Below, piece by piece: positions 1-9,239 of a stretch of DNA of 64,000 nt; position 1 is the first letter of the stretch, and the number at the start of each line of letters is the position of its first letter. Source of the DNA: Alistipes sp. (GTDB lineage Bacteria > Bacteroidota > Bacteroidia > Bacteroidales > Rikenellaceae); assembly GCA_017399485.1 (NCBI GenBank), contig JAFQCA010000037.1, forward strand, positions 1 to 64,000. Reading direction: 5' to 3'. The notes below the pieces were generated by a model, which had not been told where the DNA came from, did no database searches, and saw only the letters and a list, made by a program, of their open reading frames with translations. The position numbers and the translations under genes are program-made.

Positions 1-93
1 AAAGAGTTATTTGAAAAGCATGAGGAATATAGTGTAACAAAACAAGTTAGCAATTTCTTATCCATTGCCCATTCTCATGCAAGTTCTTCTTAA
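1..93 (+). CDS. 3' end of an unidentified gene cut by the window edge
   Basis: Frame 1 is open from the first base to a TAA at 91-93, giving the last 30 residues of a protein that starts outside the window and ends in SIAHSHASSS. The tail is hydrophilic and shows no motif I recognise. The TATATTTG promoter box of the next gene lies 57 bases after the stop, so this looks like a genuine gene end. With only 30 residues visible, a chance open frame cannot be excluded. Confidence 0.4.
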   Translation, partial: KELFEKHEEYSVTKQVSNFLSIAHSHASSS

Positions 94-149
94 TGGTTTG
101 ATACTCAAAGAATCTTAATCAAACTACATCAAATATACGAATATTTCGT

Positions 150-157
150 TATATTTG
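150..157 (+). promoter_or_regulatory. Promoter -7 box of the peptide transporter gene
   Basis: TATATTTG matches the Bacteroidetes TAnnTTTG element and sits 50 bases before the ATG at 207. No good TTTG is visible at the expected -33 position, so only half of the promoter is supported. Confidence 0.6.
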
Positions 158-206
158 TCCAAATTTTAGGAAACAATACAATATTAACCATTAAATAACT
201 AAAATT

Positions 207-1724
207 ATGTTCAAAGGACATCCAAAGGGTTTGTATGCCCTTGCATTGGCCAACACAGGTGAGCGTTTCGGCTACTACACTATGTTGGCAGTTTTTGCGT
301 TGTTCCTGCGTGCTAACTTCGGCTTGGATGCCGGTGTTGCAGGTGCAATCTACTCAACTTTCCTCGGCTTGGTATATTTTATGCCCCTGTTTGGTGGTAT
401 TGCAGCCGACAAGTTCGGTTTCGGTAAGATGGTAACAATCGGTATTACCATTATGTTCATTGGTTACCTGTTGCTCTCGTTCCCGCTCGGAGGTGACACT
501 GTAGCGATGATTGCTATGTTGGCTGCGTTGCTCTTCATCTCGGTGGGTACAGGTTTGTTCAAGGGTAACTTGCAGGTTATGGTGGGTAACTTGTACGATG
601 ACCCGAAGTATGCCGACAAGCGCGACTCAGGTTTCTCAATCTTCTATATGGCTATCAATATTGGTGCCTTGTTTGCACCTACTGCAGCCGTAAAGATTAA
701 GGAGTGGGCAGAGACTTCACTCGGCTATAGCGGCAACGACGCTTACCACTTCTCATTCGCAGTGGCTTGTGCATCGCTTATCGCTTCAATCGCCATCTAC
801 TACATCTTCCGTTCTACATTCCGTCACGTCGAGGGCGGCAAGGGCAAGAAGGGCGAGGCTGCACAGATTGAGGATAACCTCACTCCCGCCGAGACTAAGG
901 CTCGTATGACAGCATTGTTCTTGGTGTTTGCTGTTGTAATCTTCTTCTGGATGGCATTCCACCAGAACGGTTTGACACTTACTTACTTCGCTGACGAGTT
1001 CACCGAGAAAACATCAGAGGGCTTGCAGAGTATGGCATTCAACGTTTGGAACTTGGTACTTATCATTGTTGCTGTTTATGCTGGTTTCTCTGTATTCCAG
1101 AGCGAGACTGCCAAGGCAAAGATTGCATCTGGCGTTGTTGTTTTGGGTATTATCGGTATCTTGGTTTACAAGTATCTCAATGTAAGCGGTACTGTTGCCG
1201 TTAGCGCTCCTATCTTCCAGCAGTTTAACCCCTTCTATGTAGTTGCTTTGACACCCGTATCGATGGCTATCTTCGGTGCATTGGCAAAGCGTGGCAAGGA
1301 GCCCTCAGCACCCCGTAAGATTGCTTATGGTATGTTGGTAGCAGCAGCAGGTTTCGCTGTAATGGCTGTTGGTTCAATGGGTTTGCTTTCACCCGATGCA
1401 CAGGCTGCAGCAGGTGACGAGGCTACATTCGTATCTGCAAACTGGTTGATTTCAACTTACCTCGTATTGACATTTGCCGAGTTGTTGCTCTCGCCGATGG
1501 GTATCTCATTCGTATCGAAGGTTGCTCCTCCCAAATATAAGGGTATGATGATGGGTTGCTGGTTTGTAGCAACTGCGTTGGGTAATATGCTTGTTGCAGT
1601 AGGTGGATTCCTTTGGGGAGGTCTTCCGCTCACAATCGTATGGTCGGTATTCATCGCATTGTGCTTGCTTTCAGCACTGTTTATGTTCGTTATGATGAAG
1701 CGTTTGGAGAGCGCTACAAAATAA
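207..1724 (+). CDS. POT/PTR2-family proton-coupled di/tripeptide transporter
   Basis: An inner-membrane symporter of the POT (PTR2) branch of the major facilitator superfamily, expected to import di- and tripeptides with protons. The 505 residues are almost all hydrophobic segments, the usual length for bacterial POTs with up to 14 helices. Helix 1 carries NTGERFGYY (residues 16-24), the counterpart of the ExxERFxYY motif, and FYMAINIGALFAP matches the PTR2 FYxxINxG signature. The first Glu of ExxER is Asn here, while Glu19 and Arg20 remain; this residue normally takes part in proton coupling. The gene is monocistronic, with its own promoter and a strong terminator. The family is clear; the substrate is inferred. 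Confidence 0.9.
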   Translation: MFKGHPKGLYALALANTGERFGYYTMLAVFALFLRANFGLDAGVAGAIYSTFLGLVYFMPLFGGIAADKFGFGKMVTIGITIMFIGYLLLSFPLGGDTVAMIAMLAALLFISVGTGLFKGNLQVMVGNLYDDPKYADKRDSGFSIFYMAINIGALFAPTAAVKIKEWAETSLGYSGNDAYHFSFAVACASLIASIAIYYIFRSTFRHVEGGKGKKGEAAQIEDNLTPAETKARMTALFLVFAVVIFFWMAFHQNGLTLTYFADEFTEKTSEGLQSMAFNVWNLVLIIVAVYAGFSVFQSETAKAKIASGVVVLGIIGILVYKYLNVSGTVAVSAPIFQQFNPFYVVALTPVSMAIFGALAKRGKEPSAPRKIAYGMLVAAAGFAVMAVGSMGLLSPDAQAAAGDEATFVSANWLISTYLVLTFAELLLSPMGISFVSKVAPPKYKGMMMGCWFVATALGNMLVAVGGFLWGGLPLTIVWSVFIALCLLSALFMFVMMKRLESATK

Positions 1725-1745
1725 TCCATCAGCGACTAAATAAAC

Positions 1746-1785
1746 AAACGGCGGCTTTCGCAAATGAAAGCCGCCGTTTTGTTTT
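1746..1785 (+). terminator. Rho-independent terminator after the peptide transporter
   Basis: A 14-bp perfect stem (1746-1759 with 1766-1779) around a 6-base loop, followed by a T-rich tract. It lies between convergent genes and may also serve the exbB-tonB operon on the minus strand. Confidence 0.9.
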
Positions 1786-1832
1786 ATGCTATACCTATAT
1801 TAATAGATATATAGAGTCAAGTCATAAAAAAT

Positions 1833-2240
1833 CTACTTCTTCTTGCGCTTGCCATTCTCTATAGAATTACCTTGAATGGCCAATATTCGCGCCTTATTCG
1901 AGGCGTTGGTATAGATTTGTATCACACGGTTGAATACCCCCTCCTCAACCTTATGCGGTTCATACTTAATAATGATAACTCCCGACTTGCCCGGCATCAC
2001 AGGCTTACGAGAATAACTCACCGTTGTACACGAACACGATTTGGTAATCTTCTTTATCACCAAAGGCTCATCGCCATCGTTCACAAACCTAAACTCCTTC
2101 ACCAAATCTCCGCCTTTGCGCTCCACATCGCCGAAATTGTGTGTCGCGCTGTCGAAAGTCATCTTTGGTCCAACCTTCTCCTGCGCAACCACACCCTGCG
2201 ACATTAGGGCAAGCAGCATACAAACAAGAATCTTTTTCAT
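1833..2240 (-). CDS. Secreted DUF1573 domain protein
   Basis: A 135-residue protein with an N-terminal signal peptide (about residues 1-19, ending VVAQ), then a single DUF1573 beta-sandwich recognisable from FDSATHNFGDV and FRFVNDGDEPLVI and from the SCSCTTVSYS segment. DUF1573 proteins are ASH/MSP-type immunoglobulin-like folds common in Bacteroidetes, with no settled biochemical role; a periplasmic location is inferred from the signal. The C-terminus is strongly basic (GKRKKK). It is the last gene of the exbB-exbD-TIGR04076-tonB operon, 10 bases after tonB, so co-expression with the TonB system is likely. The conserved Cys pair may bind a ligand, but that is a guess. Confidence 0.85.
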   Translation of the reverse strand: MKKILVCMLLALMSQGVVAQEKVGPKMTFDSATHNFGDVERKGGDLVKEFRFVNDGDEPLVIKKITKSCSCTTVSYSRKPVMPGKSGVIIIKYEPHKVEEGVFNRVIQIYTNASNKARILAIQGNSIENGKRKKK

Positions 2241-2250
2241 CCGACACTCA

Positions 2251-2928
2251 TTAATTTAGTTTGAAATTATAGGTTATCGTACCACCCTGCACAAAACTGC
2301 GGCTCTCGGTAAAGCGAGCGCGTTTAGCCGCATCTATTGCAGCCGCAATCAATGCTGCATCCGACGATGTTGAACCCTTTGGCTCATACGCAGCACTTGT
2401 CACACGTCCGTGCTGGTCAACAGCAACACGTACAACAATCTTACCACTCACATTACCCGGATATGACGGCACAGGCAGATTACCCACCAAGCCTCGACCT
2501 CGCAGGCCCTCATCCAGTTGGTCATTACCAATAGGATTCAAGCCGCCACCATCACCGCTGGCCAGATTCTCATCACCCTCACGGGCAAAGGGATTACCCA
2601 AATCTTCAGGCTCATCGACACCGCCCTTATTACTATGGAATATCGCGCGACGATTTACCGTCTGAGTCTGTTCATCGGTACCGGTCACCTGCTGTGTATT
2701 CTCACGCGTTGTCGATAGATTCTGATGACGCGGAGCCTGTTTCGTTACCACAGGACGTGGACGCGGACGCTCCTCCTCAATCTCGATAATCATCATCTCG
2801 GGTATTTCAACCACCTTGATGGGGATATAGGTCAAAAGCATCAACGCAGCCATAACAATGATGTATGCCGCCGCAGCCACACCACCATATAATCTGGGCC
2901 TATCGTCGTTTTCGTCGTAATAGTTCAT
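2251..2928 (-). CDS. TonB-like energy transducer
   Basis: A 225-residue TonB-family protein: short cytoplasmic N-terminus, one membrane anchor (about residues 17-36), an acidic then Arg-Pro-rich stretch (EEERPRPRP, about 51-59), a low-complexity periplasmic spacer, and a C-terminal TonB domain from about residue 150 (PSYPGNVSGKIVVRV, ending TITYNFKLN). It would couple the proton-motive force harvested by ExbB-ExbD to outer-membrane TonB-dependent transporters. It belongs to an operon with exbB, exbD, the TIGR04076 gene and the DUF1573 gene, with gaps of 43 and 10 bases on either side. A second, structurally different TonB protein lies at 21870-22724. Confidence 0.85.
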   Translation of the reverse strand: MNYYDENDDRPRLYGGVAAAAYIIVMAALMLLTYIPIKVVEIPEMMIIEIEEERPRPRPVVTKQAPRHQNLSTTRENTQQVTGTDEQTQTVNRRAIFHSNKGGVDEPEDLGNPFAREGDENLASGDGGGLNPIGNDQLDEGLRGRGLVGNLPVPSYPGNVSGKIVVRVAVDQHGRVTSAAYEPKGSTSSDAALIAAAIDAAKRARFTESRSFVQGGTITYNFKLN

Positions 2929-2971
2929 AATTTAATTGTTTGGATTATTGAAATCCTGCTTTTTTAAGCCG

Positions 2972-3286
2972 TTAATCGGCCTCTTCATCAAGTGCCTCTA
3001 TCAGAAAACTGACGGGACGGAAGCCGTCATTGCACGATATCATCGCAGAATGAGGATTCTTCATCCACCCATCATAGAAATTACCACCACCGTGCGCCAA
3101 TGCCATAACAAACGGCGACATCGTATCCCACGCGCTTTGACACAATCCTTCGGGACGTTGCCAGCCATTGGCAATAAATACCTGACCCTCGCACATATCG
3201 CAAGCGTGTTCAATCGGATTCTCGTACTGCGCCATCAAATCCTCATACGAGGCTCGACGTACGACGGTTATTCTACATTTTTTCAT
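2972..3286 (-). CDS. TIGR04076 family protein
   Basis: A small 104-residue cytoplasmic protein of the TIGR04076 family, recognised from the basic start (MKKCRITVVRRA), the Cys pair in HACDMCEGQVF, the central segment SAWDTMSPFVMALAHGG and the later SCNDGFRPVSFLI. The function of the family is unknown; the conserved cysteines suggest metal or redox chemistry. I start it at the ATG at 3286; a TTG six codons upstream (3304) is the alternative. It is inserted between exbD and tonB in an otherwise canonical operon, 44 bases after exbD and 43 before tonB. Confidence 0.8.
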   Translation of the reverse strand: MKKCRITVVRRASYEDLMAQYENPIEHACDMCEGQVFIANGWQRPEGLCQSAWDTMSPFVMALAHGGGNFYDGWMKNPHSAMISCNDGFRPVSFLIEALDEEAD

Positions 3287-3330
3287 ACCATAGCACTTTA
3301 ACAAGTCCTATAAAGGCCTCTTTCGACGCA

Positions 3331-3735
3331 TTAGGGTTGGGTAGCGGCTATAAGTTTATAGCCGTTATCCTTTGCTATATTCATCACCTGCACAATCTCA
3401 TCCCACTCGACAGTTTTATCGGCGTGGAGCGAGATTGTCGGCTCCTCCTGTCCCGCAAGACGGCTCTTCAAAGCACGAGCAATACCCTCGCGCGAACCCA
3501 CATTATCCAACTCTACATAATAGGTGTAGCGACCTGCTCCGTTATCCTTAATCGACACGGTAGTGATAGCCTTATCCTTGAGTTGGTTAGCACTTTTGGG
3601 CAACATCAACTTGATGGCGTTGGGATTGATTAGCGTGGTAGCGATAATCATAAAAATCAACAACAGGAACATCAAGTCGGTCATTGACGACGCCGAGAAC
3701 GAGGCATCGACTTTAGAACCTCTCTTAATTGCCAT
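3331..3735 (-). CDS. exbD: ExbD/TolR-family proton channel subunit
   Basis: A 134-residue ExbD/TolR protein with a basic cytoplasmic N-terminus, one transmembrane helix (about 19-37, SMTDLMFLLLIFMIIAT) carrying the essential membrane Asp (Asp20), and a periplasmic domain ending IAKDNGYKLIAATQP. With ExbB it forms the proton-driven motor that energises TonB. It begins 6 bases after exbB and has the expected family length. Its pairing with TonB rather than Tol-Pal function is inferred from the tonB gene downstream. Confidence 0.92.
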   Translation of the reverse strand: MAIKRGSKVDASFSASSMTDLMFLLLIFMIIATTLINPNAIKLMLPKSANQLKDKAITTVSIKDNGAGRYTYYVELDNVGSREGIARALKSRLAGQEEPTISLHADKTVEWDEIVQVMNIAKDNGYKLIAATQP

Positions 3736-3741
3736 AACTTA

Positions 3742-4437
3742 TTATTTTACGGGTTGATTCAAAATATCCATAAATGCGATTGAGTTAGCCTCCATCTGGA
3801 ATACCAACTTCTCGATACGGGCAACAAGATAGTTGTAACCGAAATATGCGGGGATACCGACAACAAGACCTGCAACGGTAGTAACCATCGCTACATACAT
3901 ACCGCCCGAGAGGAGCGACATATCGACTGTACCACCTGCGGCAGCCATATCCATAAAGGTCTGCACCATACCGATTACCGTACCCAAGAAACCAATCATC
4001 GGCGCACCTCCGGCGATAGTAGCCAAGAACGGAAGACCATTCTCCAACTTCGACACCTCAAGGTTAGCAACATTCTCGATAGCGGTCTGGATATCGCTCA
4101 TCGGACGACCAATACGCTCAATACCCTTCTCAATCATACGGGCAATCGGAGTATTTGTCTTACGGCACAAATCAATGGCGGCACGAATCTTGCCATCAGA
4201 GATGTAGTCACGGATACGATTCATAAAGTTCATATCCAAACCCGAAGCCTTGCGAATAGCCATATAACGCTCCACAAAGATGAATACGGTAATACCGCCC
4301 AAAATAACCAACGGCCACATAAGCCAACCACCTTTGAGGAACAATTCCCAAAGACCCATACGAGTTACCTCCTCGGCAACCTCTGTTGCCTGACCTGCTA
4401 CTGCTGCCGTCTCGACAGCCTGAAGAAATTCAATCAT
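3742..4437 (-). CDS. exbB: ExbB/TolQ/MotA-family proton channel
   Basis: A 231-residue polytopic inner-membrane protein with three membrane segments (about 31-54, 135-160 and 170-195) and the conserved MotA/TolQ/ExbB block LPFLATIAGGAPMIGFLGTV. It forms the pentameric core of the ExbB-ExbD motor. It is the first gene of the TonB operon. The 142 bases upstream (4438-4579) are AT-rich and show no clean TAnnTTTG box, so the promoter is unresolved. Confidence 0.92.
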   Translation of the reverse strand: MIEFLQAVETAAVAGQATEVAEEVTRMGLWELFLKGGWLMWPLVILGGITVFIFVERYMAIRKASGLDMNFMNRIRDYISDGKIRAAIDLCRKTNTPIARMIEKGIERIGRPMSDIQTAIENVANLEVSKLENGLPFLATIAGGAPMIGFLGTVIGMVQTFMDMAAAGGTVDMSLLSGGMYVAMVTTVAGLVVGIPAYFGYNYLVARIEKLVFQMEANSIAFMDILNQPVK

Positions 4438-4579
4438 AATTTTTTCTTTTAATTTATTTAAGTTTTTATTCTATTGTTTTTTTGTTTCTATCTCCATTTA
4501 TTAGTCACACGTCTCAGTCATCTAACGTATGCCGAGCGATAAAAATTACATATAGGCGTTCTTACAACCCGCAACTGCG

Positions 4580-7500
4580 CTACTCATCTATCTCGACAAA
4601 ACGATTTACCACTGCATTCTCACCGCTCCTGAGCAGGCTATCCGATTGACGCAGGCGCTCCTCTTCGGCCTCTCGCTCCAAACGCTGACGCTCCTCGCGT
4701 TTACGGCGGCTCATAAATCGCTCTTTTATACGACGTTTCAAATCGGACCAATTATCAAAATCCTCCTTATAGTATATACCTATTCCCGTCTCCTGCAAAC
4801 CTTGGTTCTCATCAAAGCGGTCAATGGTCTGCGTAAAGCCTTTCAGTTTGAGGTTGCCATTTTGGTCTATCAACCACGTTATATACGCCTCGCCCATAAA
4901 GTTCGAGAGATTACTGCTGGCCGCCATACGATTATCGACCAGATAGTTACCCTCCAACTCCACCAGCAATCTATCATTAACCAGACTCTTTGAAAAACCG
5001 AAATCTATCTCATCACTCGTCAATTCCGAGCGCGGACGGTAACGCAAGATGATATTATAATCATCGCTTGACAACCAGTTACTCAACTGATTCGACAACA
5101 ACTCAAAACCTGTGGTAGCAGATGCTGTGGCTCCAATATTTGAAGAAGTCGATGAGTCGGAATAGAACGAGCCACTCACCAACAGATACATAAACTGCGT
5201 GGCTATTGATTGCTGGTTGTTAAGCAGGTTGGCTACTGCATTCTGTATATCGGTATCGGCATTCGGCACCTTGATATCGAATGTTACCGTCGGAGCAGTC
5301 AATCGCTCAGTTAGGTTGATTATACACTCAACAGGGACTGCACGTGTAATATTCTCCAGCGTAGTAGATGACAACAACGGTTGCAACGATGCCTTGAGTT
5401 TATACACAGCATCAATATCCAATCGCGCATCCAGCGGGTCACCTGTCCACTGTATAGTCGAGCCACTCTCGATAAGGAATTTTTTATTAATAATATTTTG
5501 CAGTGTGAACAGGTAACTACCATCGGTTATGGTGTAGTCGCCATACATCTCAAAGATATTGGCATTCGGCACAATTCGCATATTGAGTTCGCCCTCACCT
5601 CGTGCCTTGATGATATCACCTACCGTCGGGTCGATAACCAACTGCACCTCGGTATTTGGTTTAGCCGTCAATTCGACATTAATATTCAACGCACCTGCAC
5701 CTGCCGATGCTCGCTGACGGTTACGTCGCTCAAAAGCCATCTTACGTCGCGACAGATAGTTTGTCGTATCCGACACGTCTCGCGCACCCTCCTGCTCAAA
5801 CACCACAAAGTCGGCATTAGCAGCATCCGACTTGCTCGACAAAGGCATAAAGAATTGCGAATTGCCCTCCGTAGAGCCGACAATATCGAGAGTCGTACCA
5901 CGCTTATTACCCGTAATAGTAGCAATACCCGAGCCATATACCTTACCATAGAAGAGGTCATTATCGCTTATGTCGGTATCAAGTACAATCATATTACGAG
6001 GCACAACACGCATCGAGTATGCTATATTCGACAGATGCTCAAGACTCAAATCCATATTAAACATACCGCTATTACGCTCCTTATCATATACACGCACATT
6101 GTTTGCGATGAAGTGATTGTCCTTCACCTGCAAGGTTGCACGTGGCACCGAATAACGGGCTTGAGTGAAATCCACCGTAGTAGCCAAATCGGCCACATTA
6201 ACCGTTCCGTTGAGTTTGGCCTGACGGCGTTGGCCCAGAATTTCCAACTTGGCCGAAGCCTCACCCTCAGTAGATGAGACCACACCCTTTAACAACGGGT
6301 CAAGCGATGCCATAGGCATCTTCTCAAAACTACCCTCCGCATAATAGCGCACCGATTGTGGGTCATAATATCCCGTCACAATATTATCGCCCGTACGGTT
6401 ATTCTTAACACGTACTCTGACACGCTGCTGACTAACATCCCACTCGGACAACAGACATAGAGGTGCTACCGCGAACTCGTTAACATACATACTATCGATA
6501 TCTATATCTGCCATCAACTCGCCTCCGCTCAGTGCCGACTTCATCGAAGCCACACCGCTGCCACGTCCCGTCACCGTATAGTTCATACGCTTGGCAAAGC
6601 CCATAAACGGAGCGAGGTCAAACTCCTGCATCACAAGTGTTAGAGAGTCCTCGCGGCTGCGCGAGGCCACACCATCCAGATGTAGTGACTGACGGCCACT
6701 GCTAATCCTGAAATCATTAACCACTATGCGTGTGGTATCCAGCATCACAGGGCCGGAAGATATACGCCACTCGCGCTGTCGGTTATGCAGGGTCGAGGGT
6801 TGGATGTAGAGTGCAACACGACGTTGCGACGTAACAGAGTCCTGCACCAGATTGGCTCGTAAGCCTATTACGCCCGACGACAGAGTCTCTGCATTGCTGA
6901 ATCCTGCCGACATAACCACTCTGTCGTTCTTCGCGCCGCCCATCACCGAGAGTTGCGGCAAGTGGAATGCTCCGGCATACAAATCCTCCGATTGCAGATA
7001 CATTGCCAGCGAATCACCCTGATTGGTCAAATTAACATTGATATTCGTCGCCAACATATTCCTGCGCTCCACATATTGCGACTCAGCCCTAAGCGAAAGC
7101 AGATTGGATACGGGATTCATCATAAAGTTGATGCTCGTACCCTCGGCCATTCTCAGACCGCTCGATATAGCATCCAACAATGGGTCAATCTTCTTTACCT
7201 TGACCGATAGTGCGGAATATCCGCCCTCGTCACTGCTGACATATTGGTCGGCATCCGACAATCCCGGCAGATACTTACGCATTGCAACATTTAGATAACG
7301 CGCCACATCGGAATAACTCGTAGGTCCGGTGAATGTGGCATCTGCAAAATCCGATGTAAGATTCAACGAGCGTTGCCCCTCTCCGCTACGAGCCACCAAA
7401 CGCACGGCGCCCGTACTCAACGTATCGGCATTATAATAGTAGCGGCCTCCGTCAATACTGAGTGAGCCGTTAATATCATCAAACGTTCTACCAACAGCAT

Positions 7501-9169
7501 ACAACTCGGCATCAAATGTTACCGTCGAAATCGAATCTCGGCGATTAACCCTCATAGCCGCCAAATCAGCCTCGCGGACATTGAGTCTGAAGTCATAAAC
7601 GGGTTGTGCATTATTGAAATCTGCAGTACCATTCAACGACATCTTCAGCGGAGCGGTTTCACTATCAACCTCAACTGATACGCTCTTGCGATTAATGCTA
7701 CCCGCCACCTCGATATTTTCATAGTTTGCGCCGTAGAACTCCACATCACCTACACGCGCTGCAAAATCACCCGACACCCCCTGCTTGGACGTCGCACCAT
7801 CAAACGACACATAAGCAGTCATTGGGCCCAAGATATCGTTATGTAGCAACTCTCCCAAATTGACATATCGCAAATCGGCCACAGCCTTAAGGCTTGATGC
7901 CGCAGCCTCACCCTTTTCACGCTTAAGCGGCGCCCTCTCTGCCGAGAGTTCCACATTACCGATGTCGGTTGTCAGCAACATATCGGCATTGCAAGCAGCA
8001 AATCCCCCATTGAATCTACCCGTTGCTATAATACGCCCTGCGGCATTAGCCATAGAGAGAACTCTGTCGGGCAACTCTCGGCCCGTGATGCCCTTAAAGA
8101 GCATTGACAAATCCATCTCATCGCTATCCAGACGTGTCAAATCGACCTCCATTATCGAATTTTTCACCTCCGGCAAGCCCCGCAAATGCACGTTTCCGCT
8201 CAATAGACTATTATGGCCAAATTCCAATTCGTGAACATCGACATTCAGATTATCCACCGTACCTTCAACCGATATATTTGCGCCATAAAGAATCAGATTC
8301 CAAGGTAGTAATTTTGGAGCGAAGTGCGCCACATCGTCCGACGACACACTACTATCATATACCTCACCCGAAATATTTACATTGTGAATAAAATCCTTGT
8401 ACGAAGCCCAACTATCGCCTTTCAGCACCAGCGAGCGCAGACGCACGTCCGATTTTTCGGCCATAATCTCAAAATCGCGCAAATCGACAACGCCCTTATC
8501 GACCAAGAAGTATCCCGTAAAATTTTGAATCGTAAAACCGCTATGCTCACGCGTTGAGAAGTTGCGCACACGGCCTTTAACCTGACCTCTCAGCAATTCA
8601 AAATCCTCGACATAAGCCGATGTATGCTCCAAATGCAAATCACCGTAATCAATACCGTACGAGGGGTCGCGATGCTCGTCTTGCTCAATTATAAGCATCA
8701 AGTCATCCACCTTGACATCCTTAACCCTCAGCGCGAAGTCGCCTTTTTGACGCAGGCTATCGCGTTTGGCGAAAGAGTTTACCACCTCTTTGACATTCAT
8801 CACACCATTGGGAGTCTCTCGCAGATATAGTTTTGACCCATCAATCGAGCCATTTCGCAAGGTTATACCCTTTTCGCCTTCGAAACTTGAGAGATACACT
8901 TTCAGTTTCTTCACATACAAGAGCGTGTCCTGCTGAAAATCCTCGACATAAAAACCCTCTACGCGCAGACTACCCAACACGCCCAGACGGATTTTGTCGA
9001 TAGATACCGTAGTCCCCAATTTATTCGATATGATGGATGTCGCTCGGTCCACAATAAAGTTTTGCACCGAAGGCAAATCGATGACCAAAGTAAGCACAAT
9101 AGGAGAAAATATCAGAAACAAAAGCGTGACTGATAGTGCCTTTAATAATATTTTCGTAACTTTGCGCAT
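4580..9169 (-). CDS. tamB: TamB-like translocation/assembly module protein (DUF490)
   Basis: A very large (1529 residue) AsmA/TamB-type protein: N-terminal signal anchor (MRKVTKILLKALSVTLLFLI), a long run of repeated beta-strand segments, and a C-terminal TamB/DUF490 domain (from about residue 1000, with GDYTITDGSYLFTLQNIINK and WLSSDDYNIILRYRPRSE). TamB proteins bridge the inner membrane and the outer-membrane BamA/TamA relative and take part in envelope lipid or protein transport. The open frame extends further upstream to 9352, but I choose the ATG at 9169 because it opens a normal signal anchor and follows a TACTTTTG promoter box. The tail is strongly charged (KRREERQRLEREAEEER). It is divergent from tsaD. 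Confidence 0.9.
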   Translation of the reverse strand: MRKVTKILLKALSVTLLFLIFSPIVLTLVIDLPSVQNFIVDRATSIISNKLGTTVSIDKIRLGVLGSLRVEGFYVEDFQQDTLLYVKKLKVYLSSFEGEKGITLRNGSIDGSKLYLRETPNGVMNVKEVVNSFAKRDSLRQKGDFALRVKDVKVDDLMLIIEQDEHRDPSYGIDYGDLHLEHTSAYVEDFELLRGQVKGRVRNFSTREHSGFTIQNFTGYFLVDKGVVDLRDFEIMAEKSDVRLRSLVLKGDSWASYKDFIHNVNISGEVYDSSVSSDDVAHFAPKLLPWNLILYGANISVEGTVDNLNVDVHELEFGHNSLLSGNVHLRGLPEVKNSIMEVDLTRLDSDEMDLSMLFKGITGRELPDRVLSMANAAGRIIATGRFNGGFAACNADMLLTTDIGNVELSAERAPLKREKGEAAASSLKAVADLRYVNLGELLHNDILGPMTAYVSFDGATSKQGVSGDFAARVGDVEFYGANYENIEVAGSINRKSVSVEVDSETAPLKMSLNGTADFNNAQPVYDFRLNVREADLAAMRVNRRDSISTVTFDAELYAVGRTFDDINGSLSIDGGRYYYNADTLSTGAVRLVARSGEGQRSLNLTSDFADATFTGPTSYSDVARYLNVAMRKYLPGLSDADQYVSSDEGGYSALSVKVKKIDPLLDAISSGLRMAEGTSINFMMNPVSNLLSLRAESQYVERRNMLATNINVNLTNQGDSLAMYLQSEDLYAGAFHLPQLSVMGGAKNDRVVMSAGFSNAETLSSGVIGLRANLVQDSVTSQRRVALYIQPSTLHNRQREWRISSGPVMLDTTRIVVNDFRISSGRQSLHLDGVASRSREDSLTLVMQEFDLAPFMGFAKRMNYTVTGRGSGVASMKSALSGGELMADIDIDSMYVNEFAVAPLCLLSEWDVSQQRVRVRVKNNRTGDNIVTGYYDPQSVRYYAEGSFEKMPMASLDPLLKGVVSSTEGEASAKLEILGQRRQAKLNGTVNVADLATTVDFTQARYSVPRATLQVKDNHFIANNVRVYDKERNSGMFNMDLSLEHLSNIAYSMRVVPRNMIVLDTDISDNDLFYGKVYGSGIATITGNKRGTTLDIVGSTEGNSQFFMPLSSKSDAANADFVVFEQEGARDVSDTTNYLSRRKMAFERRNRQRASAGAGALNINVELTAKPNTEVQLVIDPTVGDIIKARGEGELNMRIVPNANIFEMYGDYTITDGSYLFTLQNIINKKFLIESGSTIQWTGDPLDARLDIDAVYKLKASLQPLLSSTTLENITRAVPVECIINLTERLTAPTVTFDIKVPNADTDIQNAVANLLNNQQSIATQFMYLLVSGSFYSDSSTSSNIGATASATTGFELLSNQLSNWLSSDDYNIILRYRPRSELTSDEIDFGFSKSLVNDRLLVELEGNYLVDNRMAASSNLSNFMGEAYITWLIDQNGNLKLKGFTQTIDRFDENQGLQETGIGIYYKEDFDNWSDLKRRIKERFMSRRKREERQRLEREAEEERLRQSDSLLRSGENAVVNRFVEIDE
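9158..9165 (+). promoter_or_regulatory. Promoter -7 box of tsaD, inside tamB codons 2-4
   Basis: TAACTTTG on the plus strand, 74 bases before the tsaD ATG. It lies within codons 2-4 of the divergent tamB gene. The -33 part is not clear. Confidence 0.55.
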
Positions 9170-9192
9170 CTCAACTACGGTCATAAAACTTA

Positions 9193-9200
9193 CAAAAGTA
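9193..9200 (-). promoter_or_regulatory. Promoter -7 box of tamB
   Basis: TACTTTTG on the minus strand, 23 bases upstream of the chosen tamB ATG. It supports the start at 9169 over the longer open frame. Confidence 0.55.
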
Positions 9201-9239
9201 ACCATTTTTCTATTAAAAATAGAAAAAAATGCCAAAAAT

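Noticed and set aside
5381..6277. A long plus-strand open frame (298 codons) opposite tamB
   Set aside because: It lies entirely antisense to a well-supported tamB, has no recognisable domain and no promoter, and its composition mirrors the antisense of tamB codons.
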